DNA of 62,677 nucleotides from an uncultured Alphaproteobacteria bacterium (GCA_902600895.1 CACKLF010000006.1:1-62677), one strand, 5' to 3'. Shown: positions 1-9,835, counted from the stretch's first letter. Numbers and translations: made by a program. Notes: generated by a model not told the origin, from the sequence alone.

Positions 1-2
1 TT

Positions 3-875
3 GAAGCATGTGGCGTAAATTTTCCTGATACTTTAATTATTGAAGATAAGTATCAGTTTAAGCCACCACTACCTTTTTCTCCAGGAGGTGAAGTTTCTGG
101 AATAGTGTCAAAGTTGGGCTCTGATGTTTCAGGAGTAGAGCTTGGTGATAAGGTTATGGCAATGACGCTATCTGGTGGGTTTTCAGAGCAGATATTAGTT
201 GATGCGTCTGCATTGTTGTACAGACCAGAAAAAATGGATGGTGTAATTGCATCTGGTTTTACAATGACCTACGGAACTTCAATGCACGCTCTAAAGCAGA
301 GAGCAAACCTTAAGAAAGGCGAAAGCCTTTTAGTTTTGGGAGCTGGCGGTGGAGTAGGGCTAGCTGCCGTTGAAATTGGGAAGGCAATGGGTGCAACTGT
401 AATCGCAGCAGCTAGTAGTTCAGAAAAATTAAATGCAGCAAAGGAAGCTGGTGCAGATCACCTTATAAATTACACTAAAGAAGACCTAAGGGATGGCATT
501 CGATCTTTAGTAGGTAAAAAAGGGGTGGACGTGGTTTATGATCCGGTTGGTGGTGAATTGTTTGAGAAAGCCTTGAGATCAACCGCGTGGAAGGGACGAG
601 CACTTGTTGTTGGGTTTGCTTCTGGAGAAATTCCTAAAGTGGCAATAAATCTTGCCCTGTTAAAAGGCTGTTCGATAGTTGGAGTGTTTTGGGGAGCATT
701 CAGGCTTAATGAGACAGAACATGATAATGAAAACTTCCAACAATTATTTCAATGGTATAACGATGGCAAATTGAAGCCCAAAGTTTCCGAGGTTTTTGGG
801 TTAGAGGATGCTTCTATTGCACTCAGACGAATTATGAACCGGCAGGCTATCGGAAAAATAGTACTGAAAATTTGA
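3..875 (+). CDS. NADPH:quinone oxidoreductase family protein (5' end outside window)
   Basis: A zinc-independent MDR-family quinone/enoyl reductase. The reading frame is open from base 3, so the true N-terminus lies before the window; the GTG at 105 would cut into the catalytic GroES-like domain and is not the start. The visible part runs from the end of that domain (PGGEVSG) into a Rossmann domain with the glycine motif GAGGGVGLAAVEIGKA, then the typical DVVYDPVGG segment and C-terminal AIGKIVL. Family members reduce quinones or enones with NADPH in the cytoplasm. It sits 11 bases before an SDR gene on the same strand, so the two are probably co-transcribed and may serve the acyl-CoA degradation genes next door. 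The specific substrate cannot be read from the sequence. Confidence 0.9.
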   Translation, partial: EACGVNFPDTLIIEDKYQFKPPLPFSPGGEVSGIVSKLGSDVSGVELGDKVMAMTLSGGFSEQILVDASALLYRPEKMDGVIASGFTMTYGTSMHALKQRANLKKGESLLVLGAGGGVGLAAVEIGKAMGATVIAAASSSEKLNAAKEAGADHLINYTKEDLRDGIRSLVGKKGVDVVYDPVGGELFEKALRSTAWKGRALVVGFASGEIPKVAINLALLKGCSIVGVFWGAFRLNETEHDNENFQQLFQWYNDGKLKPKVSEVFGLEDASIALRRIMNRQAIGKIVLKI

Positions 876-886
876 GGCCTTAAAGA

Positions 887-1672
887 ATGTATGAGGATAG
901 CTATAACAATATGTTTGATTTAAATGGTAAAGTAGCATTAATTACCGGATCATCTAAGGGTATAGGTTTGGCTATAGCTTGGCAGATGGCTCGATCCGGA
1001 GCAAGTGTAGTTATTTCTAGTCGCAAAAAAGAGGCCTGTGATAAAGTATGTTCCGATATAAACGAAAAGGGATTTAGTGCAGTGTCTATTCCATGTAATG
1101 TTGGAGTAAAGCAGGATATTGAAGATTTGGTTGCAAAGACCAATACATCATTTGGCAATGTGGATATTCTAGTTTGCAATGCTGCAACCAATCCTGTTTT
1201 TGGTTCACTTTCAGAAATGCCCGATGATGCATTTGAAAAGCTTGTAAAAGTAAATATTCATAGTACTCTATGGCTATCTAAATTAGTTGTCCCTCAAATG
1301 ATCGAAAATGGAGGAGGATCAATAATTCTCCTGTCTAGTATAGCAGCCATTAGAGGAAATGCATTTATTGGAGGCTATGGCATGACAAAAGCGGCTGAAT
1401 CAGCTTTAGCAAGAAATCTTGCAGTGGAATTTGGACATGCAAATGTGCGGGTAAATGCCATATCTCCAGGATTAGTAAAAACAGATTTTGCTAAAGCTCT
1501 ATGGAATGATCCTGTTTACAGAAAAAAACAAGAAACTGCTACTCCACTACGCCGCATAGGTTTGCCTGAAGACATTGCTGGAGTCGCTCATTTTTTAGCT
1601 GCTCCAGCATCGGCTTATCTAACAGGACAATCACTAGTTGTTGACGGAGGAGAAACAATTAGTTCTCTCTAG
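887..1672 (+). CDS. SDR family oxidoreductase
   Basis: A classical short-chain dehydrogenase/reductase of up to 261 residues. The NAD(P) motif TGSSKGIG lies at about residues 20-27, the NAA motif near 98-100, the catalytic Ser near 151 and the YGMTK (Tyr164, Lys168) active-site motif after it; the C-terminus has the usual VDGG. The ATG at 887 follows a GAGG, but the ATG at 911 also fits because most homologues begin close to its MFDLNGK, so the start is uncertain by eight codons. It follows the quinone oxidoreductase and converges with the thiolase gene only eight bases away. In atu-type clusters SDR genes (AtuB, AtuG) accompany the carboxylase; a role in oxidising a terpene alcohol or a hydroxyacyl-CoA is inference. 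Confidence 0.93.
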   Translation: MYEDSYNNMFDLNGKVALITGSSKGIGLAIAWQMARSGASVVISSRKKEACDKVCSDINEKGFSAVSIPCNVGVKQDIEDLVAKTNTSFGNVDILVCNAATNPVFGSLSEMPDDAFEKLVKVNIHSTLWLSKLVVPQMIENGGGSIILLSSIAAIRGNAFIGGYGMTKAAESALARNLAVEFGHANVRVNAISPGLVKTDFAKALWNDPVYRKKQETATPLRRIGLPEDIAGVAHFLAAPASAYLTGQSLVVDGGETISSL

Positions 1673-1680
1673 GTAATTAA

Positions 1681-2886
1681 TCATGGTATTTCAAATAAAC
1701 CTGCGGCTCCCATTCCTCCGCCTACACACATGCTAATCACGCAGTACTTTTCTTTCCTTCGCTTAGCTTCAATGAGGGCATGGCCTGTCATTCTAGCCCC
1801 GCTCATTCCATAAGGATGTCCTACAGCAATGGCTCCTCCATCGACATTATACTTTTCTGGATCAATTCCAAGTTTGTTTCTACAATAGACCACCTGACTA
1901 GCAAAAGCCTCATTCAACTCCCATAGACCAATATCATTTATTTTAAGTCCATGCCTTTTTAAAAGTTCTGGGATTGCAAACACTGGACCAATCCCCATTT
2001 CGTCAGGATCACACCCTGATACCGAAACTCCCCGTAATATACCAAGGGGTTCAATTCCTTTTTTATTTGCCGTACTCTCGGACATTACCACGGAGGCTGA
2101 AGCTCCATCAGATAACTGAGACGCATTTCCAGCCGTTATAAATTGTCCTTCATCAATCTGCTGTCCACCTTTGAAAACTGGACTCAGGCCCTGCAGCCCA
2201 TCATATGTCGTTTCGGGTCTGACGCCCTCATCATACTTAAGCGTTACTTTCTTGTAAGATATTTTTCCTGTAGCCTTATCTTGTATTTTTTTTGTAGTTT
2301 CAATGGGAGCCAATTCTTTATCAAAGTGGCCTTTCTCTATAGCCGCTTGAGTTCTTTTATGAGACTCACATGCATACTCATCTTGTTGATCTCGAGATAT
2401 GCCATATCTCTTGGCAACGATTTCTGCAGTTTCAAGCATAGTCATATATAAAGATGGAAGCTTTTGTACAATCCAGGGGTCTGTTAGCCGGTAGGTATTC
2501 ATATTTTCATTCTGTACTAGCGATATACTTTCTACGCCTCCAGCCACTGCTATATCTATATCTCCAGCAGTTATTCTTCCTGCTGCACACATTATGGCCA
2601 TTAAACCAGAAGCGCATTGTCTGTCTATGGACATGCCGGGTACCGATGTTGGTAAACCTGCACGGATTGCACCCTGTCTTGCGATGTTCATGTGTGTTGA
2701 TCCCTGCTGTAGAGCTGCGCCTATTATCACGTCTTGAATTTCTTCTTTAGCAAGCCCTGCTCTTTCGATAGCATTTGAAATAACATGCCCGGTAAGTGTT
2801 TGTGCTTGGGTATCATTAAAAGCTCCTCTATACGCTTTTGCAATAGGAGTTCTAGCCGTTGACGCAATTACGATATTTTCACTCAT
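1681..2886 (-). CDS. Thiolase (acetyl-CoA C-acyltransferase)
   Basis: A 401-residue thiolase-family enzyme, which cleaves or forms 3-ketoacyl-CoA. From the ATG at 2886 the expected residues are all present: nucleophile Cys91 in DRQCASG, NEAFA, His357 in [10 protein letters not shown] and Cys387 in CVGGGMG. An in-frame upstream extension to 2964 exists but would overlap the MaoC gene. The ATG at 2886 has an AAAGGA ribosome site and matches family N-termini ([14 protein letters not shown]), so it is preferred. It is the last gene of a minus-strand operon after MaoC and acyl-CoA dehydrogenase, giving three beta-oxidation-type steps. It probably releases acetyl-CoA (or propionyl-CoA) at the end of the pathway; the chain preference is unknown. 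Confidence 0.95.
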   Translation of the reverse strand: MSENIVIASTARTPIAKAYRGAFNDTQAQTLTGHVISNAIERAGLAKEEIQDVIIGAALQQGSTHMNIARQGAIRAGLPTSVPGMSIDRQCASGLMAIMCAAGRITAGDIDIAVAGGVESISLVQNENMNTYRLTDPWIVQKLPSLYMTMLETAEIVAKRYGISRDQQDEYACESHKRTQAAIEKGHFDKELAPIETTKKIQDKATGKISYKKVTLKYDEGVRPETTYDGLQGLSPVFKGGQQIDEGQFITAGNASQLSDGASASVVMSESTANKKGIEPLGILRGVSVSGCDPDEMGIGPVFAIPELLKRHGLKINDIGLWELNEAFASQVVYCRNKLGIDPEKYNVDGGAIAVGHPYGMSGARMTGHALIEAKRRKEKYCVISMCVGGGMGAAGLFEIP

Positions 2887-2896
2887 GGTTTTTCCT

Positions 2897-3364
2897 TTAA
2901 TTATAGATCGTAAGAGTAAGCCACTCCGCAAACACTGCTGGTTTCTCTGATCCTTTGATTTCAATAGTCAGATCATACACTTTTAAGACTCCATTTGCAC
3001 CTTTTTTGCTTACTTTTGATAACTTAAAGCGTCCTCTAATTTCTGAGCCAGATAAAACAGGAGAAACAAATCTTAATTTATTAAAACCATAATTTAAATT
3101 ATAAGAGTTTTTTTCTGCCTTTTTAAAAACATCCAATGAAAACTTCACAGCATATGAGAGCACAAAAAAACCATGTGCTATTGTTCCTGAAAAAGGTGTT
3201 TCAGCTTTAGTGCGAACTGGATCAATATGAATAAAATTGGGATCTTTGGTTAGTTCTGCAAATTTATCAATAGACACTTGGTCCACTTTAATCCATTCAG
3301 AAACACCAATATCTTTGCCGAGCATATCTTTGATAACTATAATTTTTTCGTCAATATCAATCAT
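2897..3364 (-). CDS. MaoC family (R)-specific enoyl-CoA hydratase-like protein
   Basis: A single hot-dog-fold MaoC-like protein of 155 residues. The hydratase signature is clear: Asp41-Pro-Asn-Phe-Ile-His46, followed by [11 protein letters not shown]. This is the hydratase-2 catalytic Asp/His arrangement used to add water to trans-2-enoyl-CoA with R stereochemistry. The ATG at 3364 overlaps the end of the acyl-CoA dehydrogenase gene by 18 bases. A GAGGAA lies directly before it, which is closer than ideal, so another start nearby is possible; a longer frame to 3412 looks spurious. Between the dehydrogenase and the thiolase it fills the hydration step normally done by a crotonase such as AtuE in atu clusters. 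That functional replacement is inference. Confidence 0.9.
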   Translation of the reverse strand: MIDIDEKIIVIKDMLGKDIGVSEWIKVDQVSIDKFAELTKDPNFIHIDPVRTKAETPFSGTIAHGFFVLSYAVKFSLDVFKKAEKNSYNLNYGFNKLRFVSPVLSGSEIRGRFKLSKVSKKGANGVLKVYDLTIEIKGSEKPAVFAEWLTLTIYN

Positions 3365-3380
3365 TTCCTCACCGTTATTT

Positions 3381-4523
3381 TCATAGTCCCATTTGCCGCA
3401 CAGCCAGATCACGCATTATTTCTTCTGAACCACCGCCAATAGCCATTACCTTGACTTCTCGATAAATTCTTTCAACACGATTTCCTCTTAAATATCCCGC
3501 TCCACCTAGTATTTGCAATGCCTCACTAGCACAAAATTCTAGTGCTTTCGTTGCGAAAAATTTGAGCTTGGATATTTCAGCTATGGGTTTTTTACCATTA
3601 TTGAACAACCAACAGACTTGATTTAGATATGCTTCCACTGCATCAATCCTGGCTGACATATCAGCAATCTTATGCCTTATAACCTGACGCGAAATCAAGG
3701 GCTGACCAAAAGTATAACGCTCTTTGGCCCAATTAACACTTTCGTCAAGACAAGCTTTCATCATTCCCAAAACGCCACCTGATAATGATAATCGCTCATA
3801 ATTAAAATTTTCCATAATTGAAATGAAACCATTATCCTCATCACCCATTAAATTTTCAGCGGGAACTCTTAGGTTATTAAAATACAGTGTAGCTTGATCT
3901 GAGCACCACCAACCCATCTTTTTCTCTAATGGAGTTCTTTGTAGGCCTTTGGTATCAGCATCTATAAAAAATAATGAAATACCTTCAAGCCCGGACCCTC
4001 CTGTACGAGCTCCCACAACAAAATAATCTGAGGTCATACCGCCAGTTATAAATGTTTTTGAACCATTGATAATGAAATGATTGCCATCTTTTCTTGCAGA
4101 TGTTCTTAGCCCAGCAACATCAGAACCACAGCTAGGCTCTGTTATGGCCAGGCTAGAACCCTTTCTTCCACTTACAATTTCAGGCAAGACTCTACTTTTT
4201 ATTTCTTCTGATGCTAACCTTTGGATTGGCTCTATAGAAATCATTCTTCCATTCATTGCAGCGCTAACACCTCCAGTGCCACAAAAACCTAACTCTTCAT
4301 TAAAAGTTACTCTCATAAAACAATCATCCATACCAAGGCCGCCGTATTTTTTTTCGATACCAAATCCCCACACCCCTAGTTCACCAGTTTTTTGATGTAG
4401 CTCCCAAGGTATTCGGCCTTCTTCATCCCACTGGTTGCAGTATGGCATTATTTCTTTTGAAACAAAATTTCTGAGTACTTTACGGAACTCTACGCGATCG
4501 GGGGTGTCAAAAGGGTTAAGCAT
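3381..4523 (-). CDS. Acyl-CoA dehydrogenase (citronellyl-/isovaleryl-type active site)
   Basis: A 380-residue FAD acyl-CoA dehydrogenase. It has the ITEPSCGSDVAGLRTSA flavin loop (about 127-143), ITGG, and the C-terminal GGAGYLRGNRVERIYREVK segment. At the usual medium-chain catalytic position the sequence reads IGGGSEEI, with Gly instead of Glu. A Glu is present at residue 243 (NYERLSLSGG), the position used as catalytic base in isovaleryl- and long-chain acyl-CoA dehydrogenases. That layout fits enzymes for branched or terpenoid acyl-CoAs, such as AtuD. It is first in the minus-strand operon with MaoC and thiolase, and its promoter lies in the divergent region shared with the acyl-CoA ligase. 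Electrons would pass to ETF. The substrate assignment is inference. Confidence 0.95.
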   Translation of the reverse strand: MLNPFDTPDRVEFRKVLRNFVSKEIMPYCNQWDEEGRIPWELHQKTGELGVWGFGIEKKYGGLGMDDCFMRVTFNEELGFCGTGGVSAAMNGRMISIEPIQRLASEEIKSRVLPEIVSGRKGSSLAITEPSCGSDVAGLRTSARKDGNHFIINGSKTFITGGMTSDYFVVGARTGGSGLEGISLFFIDADTKGLQRTPLEKKMGWWCSDQATLYFNNLRVPAENLMGDEDNGFISIMENFNYERLSLSGGVLGMMKACLDESVNWAKERYTFGQPLISRQVIRHKIADMSARIDAVEAYLNQVCWLFNNGKKPIAEISKLKFFATKALEFCASEALQILGGAGYLRGNRVERIYREVKVMAIGGGSEEIMRDLAVRQMGL

Positions 4524-4607
4524 AAAATAATGTTCCTTATTAGTTATTCAATTAACATCAAAAAATATGACTTGTAAAAAGATAGTTCGCTAAACAAAAA
4601 ATCACCA

Positions 4608-4620
4608 CCTAAAATTTAGG
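4608..4620. promoter_or_regulatory. 13-bp palindrome in divergent promoter region (candidate operator)
   Basis: CCTAAAATTTAGG is a perfect inverted repeat (CCTAAA-A-TTTAGG) in the 167-base gap between the divergently transcribed acyl-CoA dehydrogenase and acyl-CoA ligase genes. It is the only obvious dyad in that gap. Position and symmetry fit a dimeric repressor or activator site controlling both operons. No regulator gene is seen in the block, so the binding protein is unknown. Confidence 0.4.
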
Positions 4621-4690
4621 ATGGCATATGTTAAATTTGTTGATAAAAAGTTTTCAGGTATGTTTGTAAAATTATAGGAATTTTAATTGT

Positions 4691-6319
4691 ATGGCTAGTC
4701 CTTATAAGGTAAAGCTTCAGAGATCATATTTTCCTTCAGTAAAAGATGTGGACCTTTTGAGGCATGCAGTGGGTGATCAATTAAGATATGCATCCCTTAA
4801 GTATCCCAATAATATTGCATTAGTAGAAATAAAGGAAGAGGGCTCGATTTCTCGAAAATGGAACTATCAGGATTTATATAGCGCGTCACTATCGATTGCT
4901 AAGATTTTATCATCAAAATATTATAAGGGTGATAGGATAGCAGTATGGTCATCGAATAATCCAGAGTGGATTCTTCTCGAATTTGCTGCTGCTTTATCGG
5001 GGATTATACTGGTAACCGTAAACCCATCTTATCAGGCTTCTGAATTAGAATACATACTAAAACAAAGCCAATGTAAGACTATTTTTCTTTGTAAATCATT
5101 TCGCACTAATCCTATGTGGGATATAGCTTATAGTGTGTGTAAATCCTTCAACTCAAAGATTGAACTAATTAATCTTAAGGACATACAGAATTTATCTACT
5201 GGGGATTTAGAACAAGAAAATCTGCCAAAAGTATTACCCAAGGATCCCTTTCAAATACAGTATACGTCTGGAACTACGGGCTTGCCAAAAGGGGCATTAC
5301 TTACTCACAAAGGGTTGCTCAATAATGCAAGGTTTTGTCAAGATAGGGTAGGCATGAAATTAGGAGATAAATTTCTTAATACTATGCCTCTTTTTCATTG
5401 TGCTAGTTCTGGTATGGCGACTCTGGGTTGCTTAACGCACGGTGCGATTCACTACCTCATGCCAAATTTTGATCCAAAATTAGTAGGAAAAATTATTGAT
5501 GAAGAAAAGATAGATTATTGGGGTGGAGTTCCTACAATGTTTGTCGAAACCATTAACAGTGAAAAAAATTCTGGAAGAAATTTCTCTAGCTTAAAAGGGT
5601 GTACATCTGGTGGAGCTAATGTAGCGCCCGCTTTAATTAAAGAAGTTAGGTTAAAATTAGGTGTCGATTTGCAAATAGTTTACGGACAAACTGAAGCAAG
5701 TCCTCTCATCAGTATGGCTTGGAGAAATGATCCAGCAGATTCTCTTAGTAAAACGGTGGGGCAACCATTGCCACATATGGAACTTGCTATCCTTAGCTTA
5801 GATAATGATGAAATTTGTGATATCGGCACAATTGGGGAGATATGTTGTCGAGGGTACAATGTGATGTTTGGGTATTTTAATGAGCCTTCTGCTACATCAC
5901 AGGCTATTACAGAAAATGGTTGGCTTAGAACTGGTGACCTCGGGTTTATGAATGAGTACGGCTACTTGAGTGTTACAGGCCGTACCAAGGAGATGATAAT
6001 TCGCGGTGGAGAAAATATTTATCCCAAAGAAATCGAAAATCATGTGCTAAAAAATTCCTTAATTTCCGAAGTAGCTGTGGTAGGTGTGCCGGATAAAATA
6101 TTAGGAGAGATAGTAGTCTGTTTTTTAAAGTTTGATGGAAGCTCAATCCTAACTGCTGCTCAACTAAAAAATTTTGTAAGGAAGACCTTGTCTCCTCAAA
6201 AAACTCCGAAGCATTGGATAAAAATATCCGACTGGCCCTTAACTGGTTCTGGGAAGATAAAGAAATTTGTTCTAAAAGAAAAATATATGCAAGGCGATTT
6301 TGAGAAGGAAAAACTCTAG
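4691..6319 (+). CDS. AMP-dependent acyl-CoA synthetase (AtuH-like)
   Basis: A 542-residue ANL-superfamily ligase that activates a carboxylic acid to its CoA thioester through an acyl-AMP. The adenylate motif YTSGTTGLPK is at residues 191-200. YGQTEASP, GWLRTGDLG and the hinge motif GRTKEMIIRGGENIYPKEIE follow, and the catalytic lysine is near residue 522 (GSGKIKK). The ATG at 4691 has AGGAA upstream. It opens the plus-strand operon leading into the AtuA-type protein and acyl-CoA carboxylase, so it most likely supplies the acyl-CoA for this pathway, as AtuH is thought to do. The exact acid is unknown. Medium-chain or branched acids are plausible, because the ligase resembles the general fatty acid/aryl acid group. 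Confidence 0.95.
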   Translation: MASPYKVKLQRSYFPSVKDVDLLRHAVGDQLRYASLKYPNNIALVEIKEEGSISRKWNYQDLYSASLSIAKILSSKYYKGDRIAVWSSNNPEWILLEFAAALSGIILVTVNPSYQASELEYILKQSQCKTIFLCKSFRTNPMWDIAYSVCKSFNSKIELINLKDIQNLSTGDLEQENLPKVLPKDPFQIQYTSGTTGLPKGALLTHKGLLNNARFCQDRVGMKLGDKFLNTMPLFHCASSGMATLGCLTHGAIHYLMPNFDPKLVGKIIDEEKIDYWGGVPTMFVETINSEKNSGRNFSSLKGCTSGGANVAPALIKEVRLKLGVDLQIVYGQTEASPLISMAWRNDPADSLSKTVGQPLPHMELAILSLDNDEICDIGTIGEICCRGYNVMFGYFNEPSATSQAITENGWLRTGDLGFMNEYGYLSVTGRTKEMIIRGGENIYPKEIENHVLKNSLISEVAVVGVPDKILGEIVVCFLKFDGSSILTAAQLKNFVRKTLSPQKTPKHWIKISDWPLTGSGKIKKFVLKEKYMQGDFEKEKL

Positions 6320-6377
6320 CCATATTGCTTAGCTAAAAATAGTATGTAATTATCTCAGGATTCTATGGGAGAGTTAT

Positions 6378-8213
6378 GTGGTTCATGGAAAGCTAACGGT
6401 AGCAGGTGCTAGTGGATATTGGGGAGATTCGAACCGCTCTACCAAATTGCTTTTGGAAGATTCACAAATCGATGTATTAGTCTATGATTATCTCGCTGAA
6501 ATTACTATGGCAATTATGGCCAGGGCGAAGAAGAAAGATCCTAATGCCGGTTACGCAACTGATTTCATTCATGAAGTTATGCGGAAAAATTTAATTAAGA
6601 TTTCTCAAAAAGGCATAAAAGTTATATCAAATGCAGGTGGGATGAACCCAACCGCCTGTGCTCATGCGTTGCAAACTATAATTTCAGAGTATGATTTGAG
6701 TCTTAAAGTTGGTGTCGTTTTGGGAGATGATCTATTATATAGATTGCCGGAACTGGCGAAACTTTCTCCAAAAGAAATGTTTTCTAAAAATTCTTTTCCA
6801 AAGTTAGATGCTGTTATGAGTGTCAATGCATATTTGGGTGCTTTTCCAATTGCAAAGCTTCTAGATGATGGAGTTGATATTGTCATAACGGGTCGATGTG
6901 TGGATAGTGCTGTAACATTAGCCGCATGTATTTCACATTTTAAGTGGAAGCCAGATGATTTAGATTTACTTGCAGCTGGCAGCCTAGTGGGTCACTTGTT
7001 GGAATGTGGTACGCAAGTTACAGGAGGAAACTTTACTGATTGGGAGCAGATCAAGGGAGACTTCGAAAGCATCGGTTATCCAGTGGCAAAAATCAGTCAG
7101 GATGGAACAGCAGTAATATCTAAGCCATACAAATCTGGAGGTATAGTAAACTTTGGAACAGTAGCTGAGCAGTTAGTTTATGAAATTGGTGATCCATCTA
7201 GGTACATTCTGCCAGATGTAACATGTGATTTTTCTAATGTGAAAATTGAAGAGGTCCAGACAAATGTGGTTAAGGTGACTGGTGCTAGAGGGTATAATCC
7301 CCCAGAGAAACTAAAGGTCTCCCTCACATATTTAGACGGCTATCGAGGGGGCAATCTTTATGGGTTTTACGGCACTGATGCAGTAAAAAAGGCGAAGGCC
7401 TTCTCTGATGCAACTATCATTAGAGCTAATAAAGAACTTAAGGAAGCGAAGTTAGAAAGATTTTCAGAAAAGAGTATTGAGATTTTAGGGTCCGAAGCTC
7501 AGTTTGGCAGGTTTGCAAGTAGTGAAAATAGTAGAGAAATATTTGTTAAGATAGCGGTAAAGCATCCCAAGCCTGAAGGTGTGTCTATAATGTTAAAAGC
7601 GGCAACAGGTCTCGGTCTTTCGTCACCGCCTGGGTTAAGTGGATTTGCTGGAACCCGGCCTAAACCGTCGCCTGTTTTAGCACTTTTTTCTTTTTTGATT
7701 TCTAGGGGCAGGGTTCCAATAACTACACAAATCAATCAATCAACACTTGAAGAATTAAAATCACCTTTGTTACATCTGTCTAAAAGAAAGAGGCAAATAA
7801 TAATGCCTTCCAAATTCCAAAAAACTTCAGTAAAGAAGATACCATTATCACTGATTGATTTAGCATTTGCTAGAAGTGGGGATAAGGGTGACAAAGTAAA
7901 TATTGGAGTAATCTCTAGGTCTGAAGATTTGTATCCATTTTTGTGGTCTGTATTAACTGAAGATAAAGTAAAGAAAATATTCTCTCATTTTGTAAAAGGG
8001 TCCGTTTATCGCTATCCCATGCCTGGTCCTGGTGCTATTAATTTTATCTTAGATCGTGCTCTTGGTGGTGGTGGAACATCTAGTTTGAGAAATGATCCAC
8101 AGGGTAAGGGCTTCTCACAGATTCTGCTTGCAACTAGATTGTTAGTACCAGAAAATTTGATCCTGGGAAAAGGGTTGATAAAGCAGCCTAATAATAGGAT
8201 GGAGACCCCATAA
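6378..8213 (+). CDS. AtuA family (DUF1446) protein with C-terminal AtuA-like domain
   Basis: A 611-residue protein of the acyclic terpene utilisation AtuA family. The N-terminal DUF1446 region carries AGASGYWGDS, NAGGMNPTACA and GADIVITGRCVDSA-like segments (here GVDIVITGRCVDSA). A separate C-terminal domain (about 495-600) has the hallmark ARSGDKGDKVNIGVI and GPGAINFIL. In pseudomonads AtuA is needed for growth on citronellol, with an unproven lyase/hydratase-type role after carboxylation. The GTG start at 6378 is chosen because GGGAGAG precedes it by about five bases. The stop codon shares its last base with the start of the carboxyltransferase gene (TAATG), so the two are translationally coupled. 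Here both domains are fused in one chain. Confidence 0.9.
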   Translation: MVHGKLTVAGASGYWGDSNRSTKLLLEDSQIDVLVYDYLAEITMAIMARAKKKDPNAGYATDFIHEVMRKNLIKISQKGIKVISNAGGMNPTACAHALQTIISEYDLSLKVGVVLGDDLLYRLPELAKLSPKEMFSKNSFPKLDAVMSVNAYLGAFPIAKLLDDGVDIVITGRCVDSAVTLAACISHFKWKPDDLDLLAAGSLVGHLLECGTQVTGGNFTDWEQIKGDFESIGYPVAKISQDGTAVISKPYKSGGIVNFGTVAEQLVYEIGDPSRYILPDVTCDFSNVKIEEVQTNVVKVTGARGYNPPEKLKVSLTYLDGYRGGNLYGFYGTDAVKKAKAFSDATIIRANKELKEAKLERFSEKSIEILGSEAQFGRFASSENSREIFVKIAVKHPKPEGVSIMLKAATGLGLSSPPGLSGFAGTRPKPSPVLALFSFLISRGRVPITTQINQSTLEELKSPLLHLSKRKRQIIMPSKFQKTSVKKIPLSLIDLAFARSGDKGDKVNIGVISRSEDLYPFLWSVLTEDKVKKIFSHFVKGSVYRYPMPGPGAINFILDRALGGGGTSSLRNDPQGKGFSQILLATRLLVPENLILGKGLIKQPNNRMETP

Positions 8214-9835
8214 TGACAATCTTCAATAGCAAATTAGACCAACACTCAATTTCCTTTAAAACTAATATCAGCCACCATCTGGCTCTGATAGATCAAATGC
8301 GACTTTTAGAAAACAGAACCATCAAAAAATCTGAGAAGAGAAAATCAGTGTTTCTAGAAAGAGGTCAGTTAACTCCAAGAGAAAGATTATCCTCACTTTT
8401 GGATCCTGGTCTTCCCTTTTTGGAGTTGTTCAATTTCGCAGGATATTTAGTTGATGACACTAGTCCTGAGACTTCATGCCCTGGGGCAAATATGATAATG
8501 GGTATAGGATTTGTTAGTGGCATCCGCTGCTTTGTTTGGGTGGATGATAGTGGGATAAATGCGGGAGCAACAACCACTAAATCAATGGAAAAGGGATTAG
8601 CTGGAATAGCTGTTGCTAAAAAGCAAAAACTTCCTTTTGTCCATTTGGTAGAAAGTGCAGGAGCAAACCTGATGGCATATACTGTTGAGCTTTGGGCTCA
8701 TGGTGGTGGTTTATTTGCTGGATTAGCTGAGCTAAGCGCTATGGGAATTCCTGTAATAACAGTTTTACATGGACCATCCACAGCAGGAGGAGCCTACCAA
8801 CCAGGTTTAAGTGATTATGTTGTAGGCATAAAGAATAATGGTATGGCTGCGCTTGCGGGTGCAGCACTAGTTAAAGCTGCGACGGGGGAGGTGTCCTCAG
8901 ATCGAGAACTTGGTGGTTCAGAAATGCATTCAAAATCTACGGGGCTAGTTGAATATCTTGCAGAAAACGACAAGCACGGGATTGAAATTGCGCGCGAGAT
9001 TGTAAAAAGCTTGGATTGGAATAGAGGAGTGCATTGCAATTTGAATTCTAAATTTATTGCTTCTTTGCATCCGCAAGATGAATTAATTGGTGTGGTACCA
9101 GTAGACTACAGAAAGCCTTATGATGTCCGTGAAGTTCTTTGTCGAATTGTAGATGGTTCTGAATTTATAGATTTTAAGCCAAGCTATGGAAAATCCACTG
9201 TGTGTGTTAATGCAAATATAATGGGCCACTCCTGTGGTTTGATAGGTAATAACGGGCCAATAGATCCAGATGGCGCAACAAAAGCCGCTCATTTTTTTCA
9301 ACTTTGTGATCAAGCAGATAAGCCAATAATTTTTCTTAATAATACCACAGGCTATATGGTTGGAAAAGAATACGAAGAGGCTGGTATGATTAAGCATGGA
9401 TCAAAAATGATCCAGGCAGTGATAAATGTCAGAGTTCCCAAAATATCTCTATATATTGGAGCTAGTTTTGGTGCTGGAAATTATGGAATGTGTGGTTTTG
9501 CTTATAAACCAGACTTTCTTTTCACTTGGCCTAACGCAAAAACTGGTGTCATGGGAGGTGAGCAAGCAGCATTAACCATGGAGCAAGTTATGCTTAATTC
9601 AGCTCATAGACGAGGAATCCAAATTGATGAAAAAGATATGAAGAAGAAAAAAGCAGAGTTAGAGCACAATTTTGATAGACAAACATCAGCTTTTTATACT
9701 TCAGGCAGGCTTCTCGACCATGGCATCATTGACCCCAGAGATACTAGGAAAGTCATTGGCTTCTGTTTAGATACGTGTTGGGAGTCCAGGAATCGAAAAC
9801 TCAAATCTAATACTTTTGGAATAGCTAGAATGTAA
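8213..9835 (+). CDS. Acyl-CoA carboxylase, carboxyltransferase (beta) subunit, geranyl-/methylcrotonyl-CoA type
   Basis: A 540-residue carboxyltransferase that moves CO2 from carboxybiotin to an acyl-CoA. Both crotonase-like halves are present, with oxyanion-type glycine segments STAGGAYQPG and GASFGAGNYGMCG. The loop GGSEMHSKSTGLVEYLAEND is, from memory, closer to geranyl-CoA carboxylase AtuC (GGAEMH type) than to methylcrotonyl-CoA carboxylase (GGADLHC type). It is preceded without a gap by the AtuA-type gene and followed 28 bases later by the biotin carboxylase subunit, so the holoenzyme is fully encoded. The substrate could be geranyl-CoA, 3-methylcrotonyl-CoA or a related 3-methyl-2-enoyl-CoA; neighbours favour the atu-type assignment. 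Confidence 0.94.
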   Translation: MTIFNSKLDQHSISFKTNISHHLALIDQMRLLENRTIKKSEKRKSVFLERGQLTPRERLSSLLDPGLPFLELFNFAGYLVDDTSPETSCPGANMIMGIGFVSGIRCFVWVDDSGINAGATTTKSMEKGLAGIAVAKKQKLPFVHLVESAGANLMAYTVELWAHGGGLFAGLAELSAMGIPVITVLHGPSTAGGAYQPGLSDYVVGIKNNGMAALAGAALVKAATGEVSSDRELGGSEMHSKSTGLVEYLAENDKHGIEIAREIVKSLDWNRGVHCNLNSKFIASLHPQDELIGVVPVDYRKPYDVREVLCRIVDGSEFIDFKPSYGKSTVCVNANIMGHSCGLIGNNGPIDPDGATKAAHFFQLCDQADKPIIFLNNTTGYMVGKEYEEAGMIKHGSKMIQAVINVRVPKISLYIGASFGAGNYGMCGFAYKPDFLFTWPNAKTGVMGGEQAALTMEQVMLNSAHRRGIQIDEKDMKKKKAELEHNFDRQTSAFYTSGRLLDHGIIDPRDTRKVIGFCLDTCWESRNRKLKSNTFGIARM

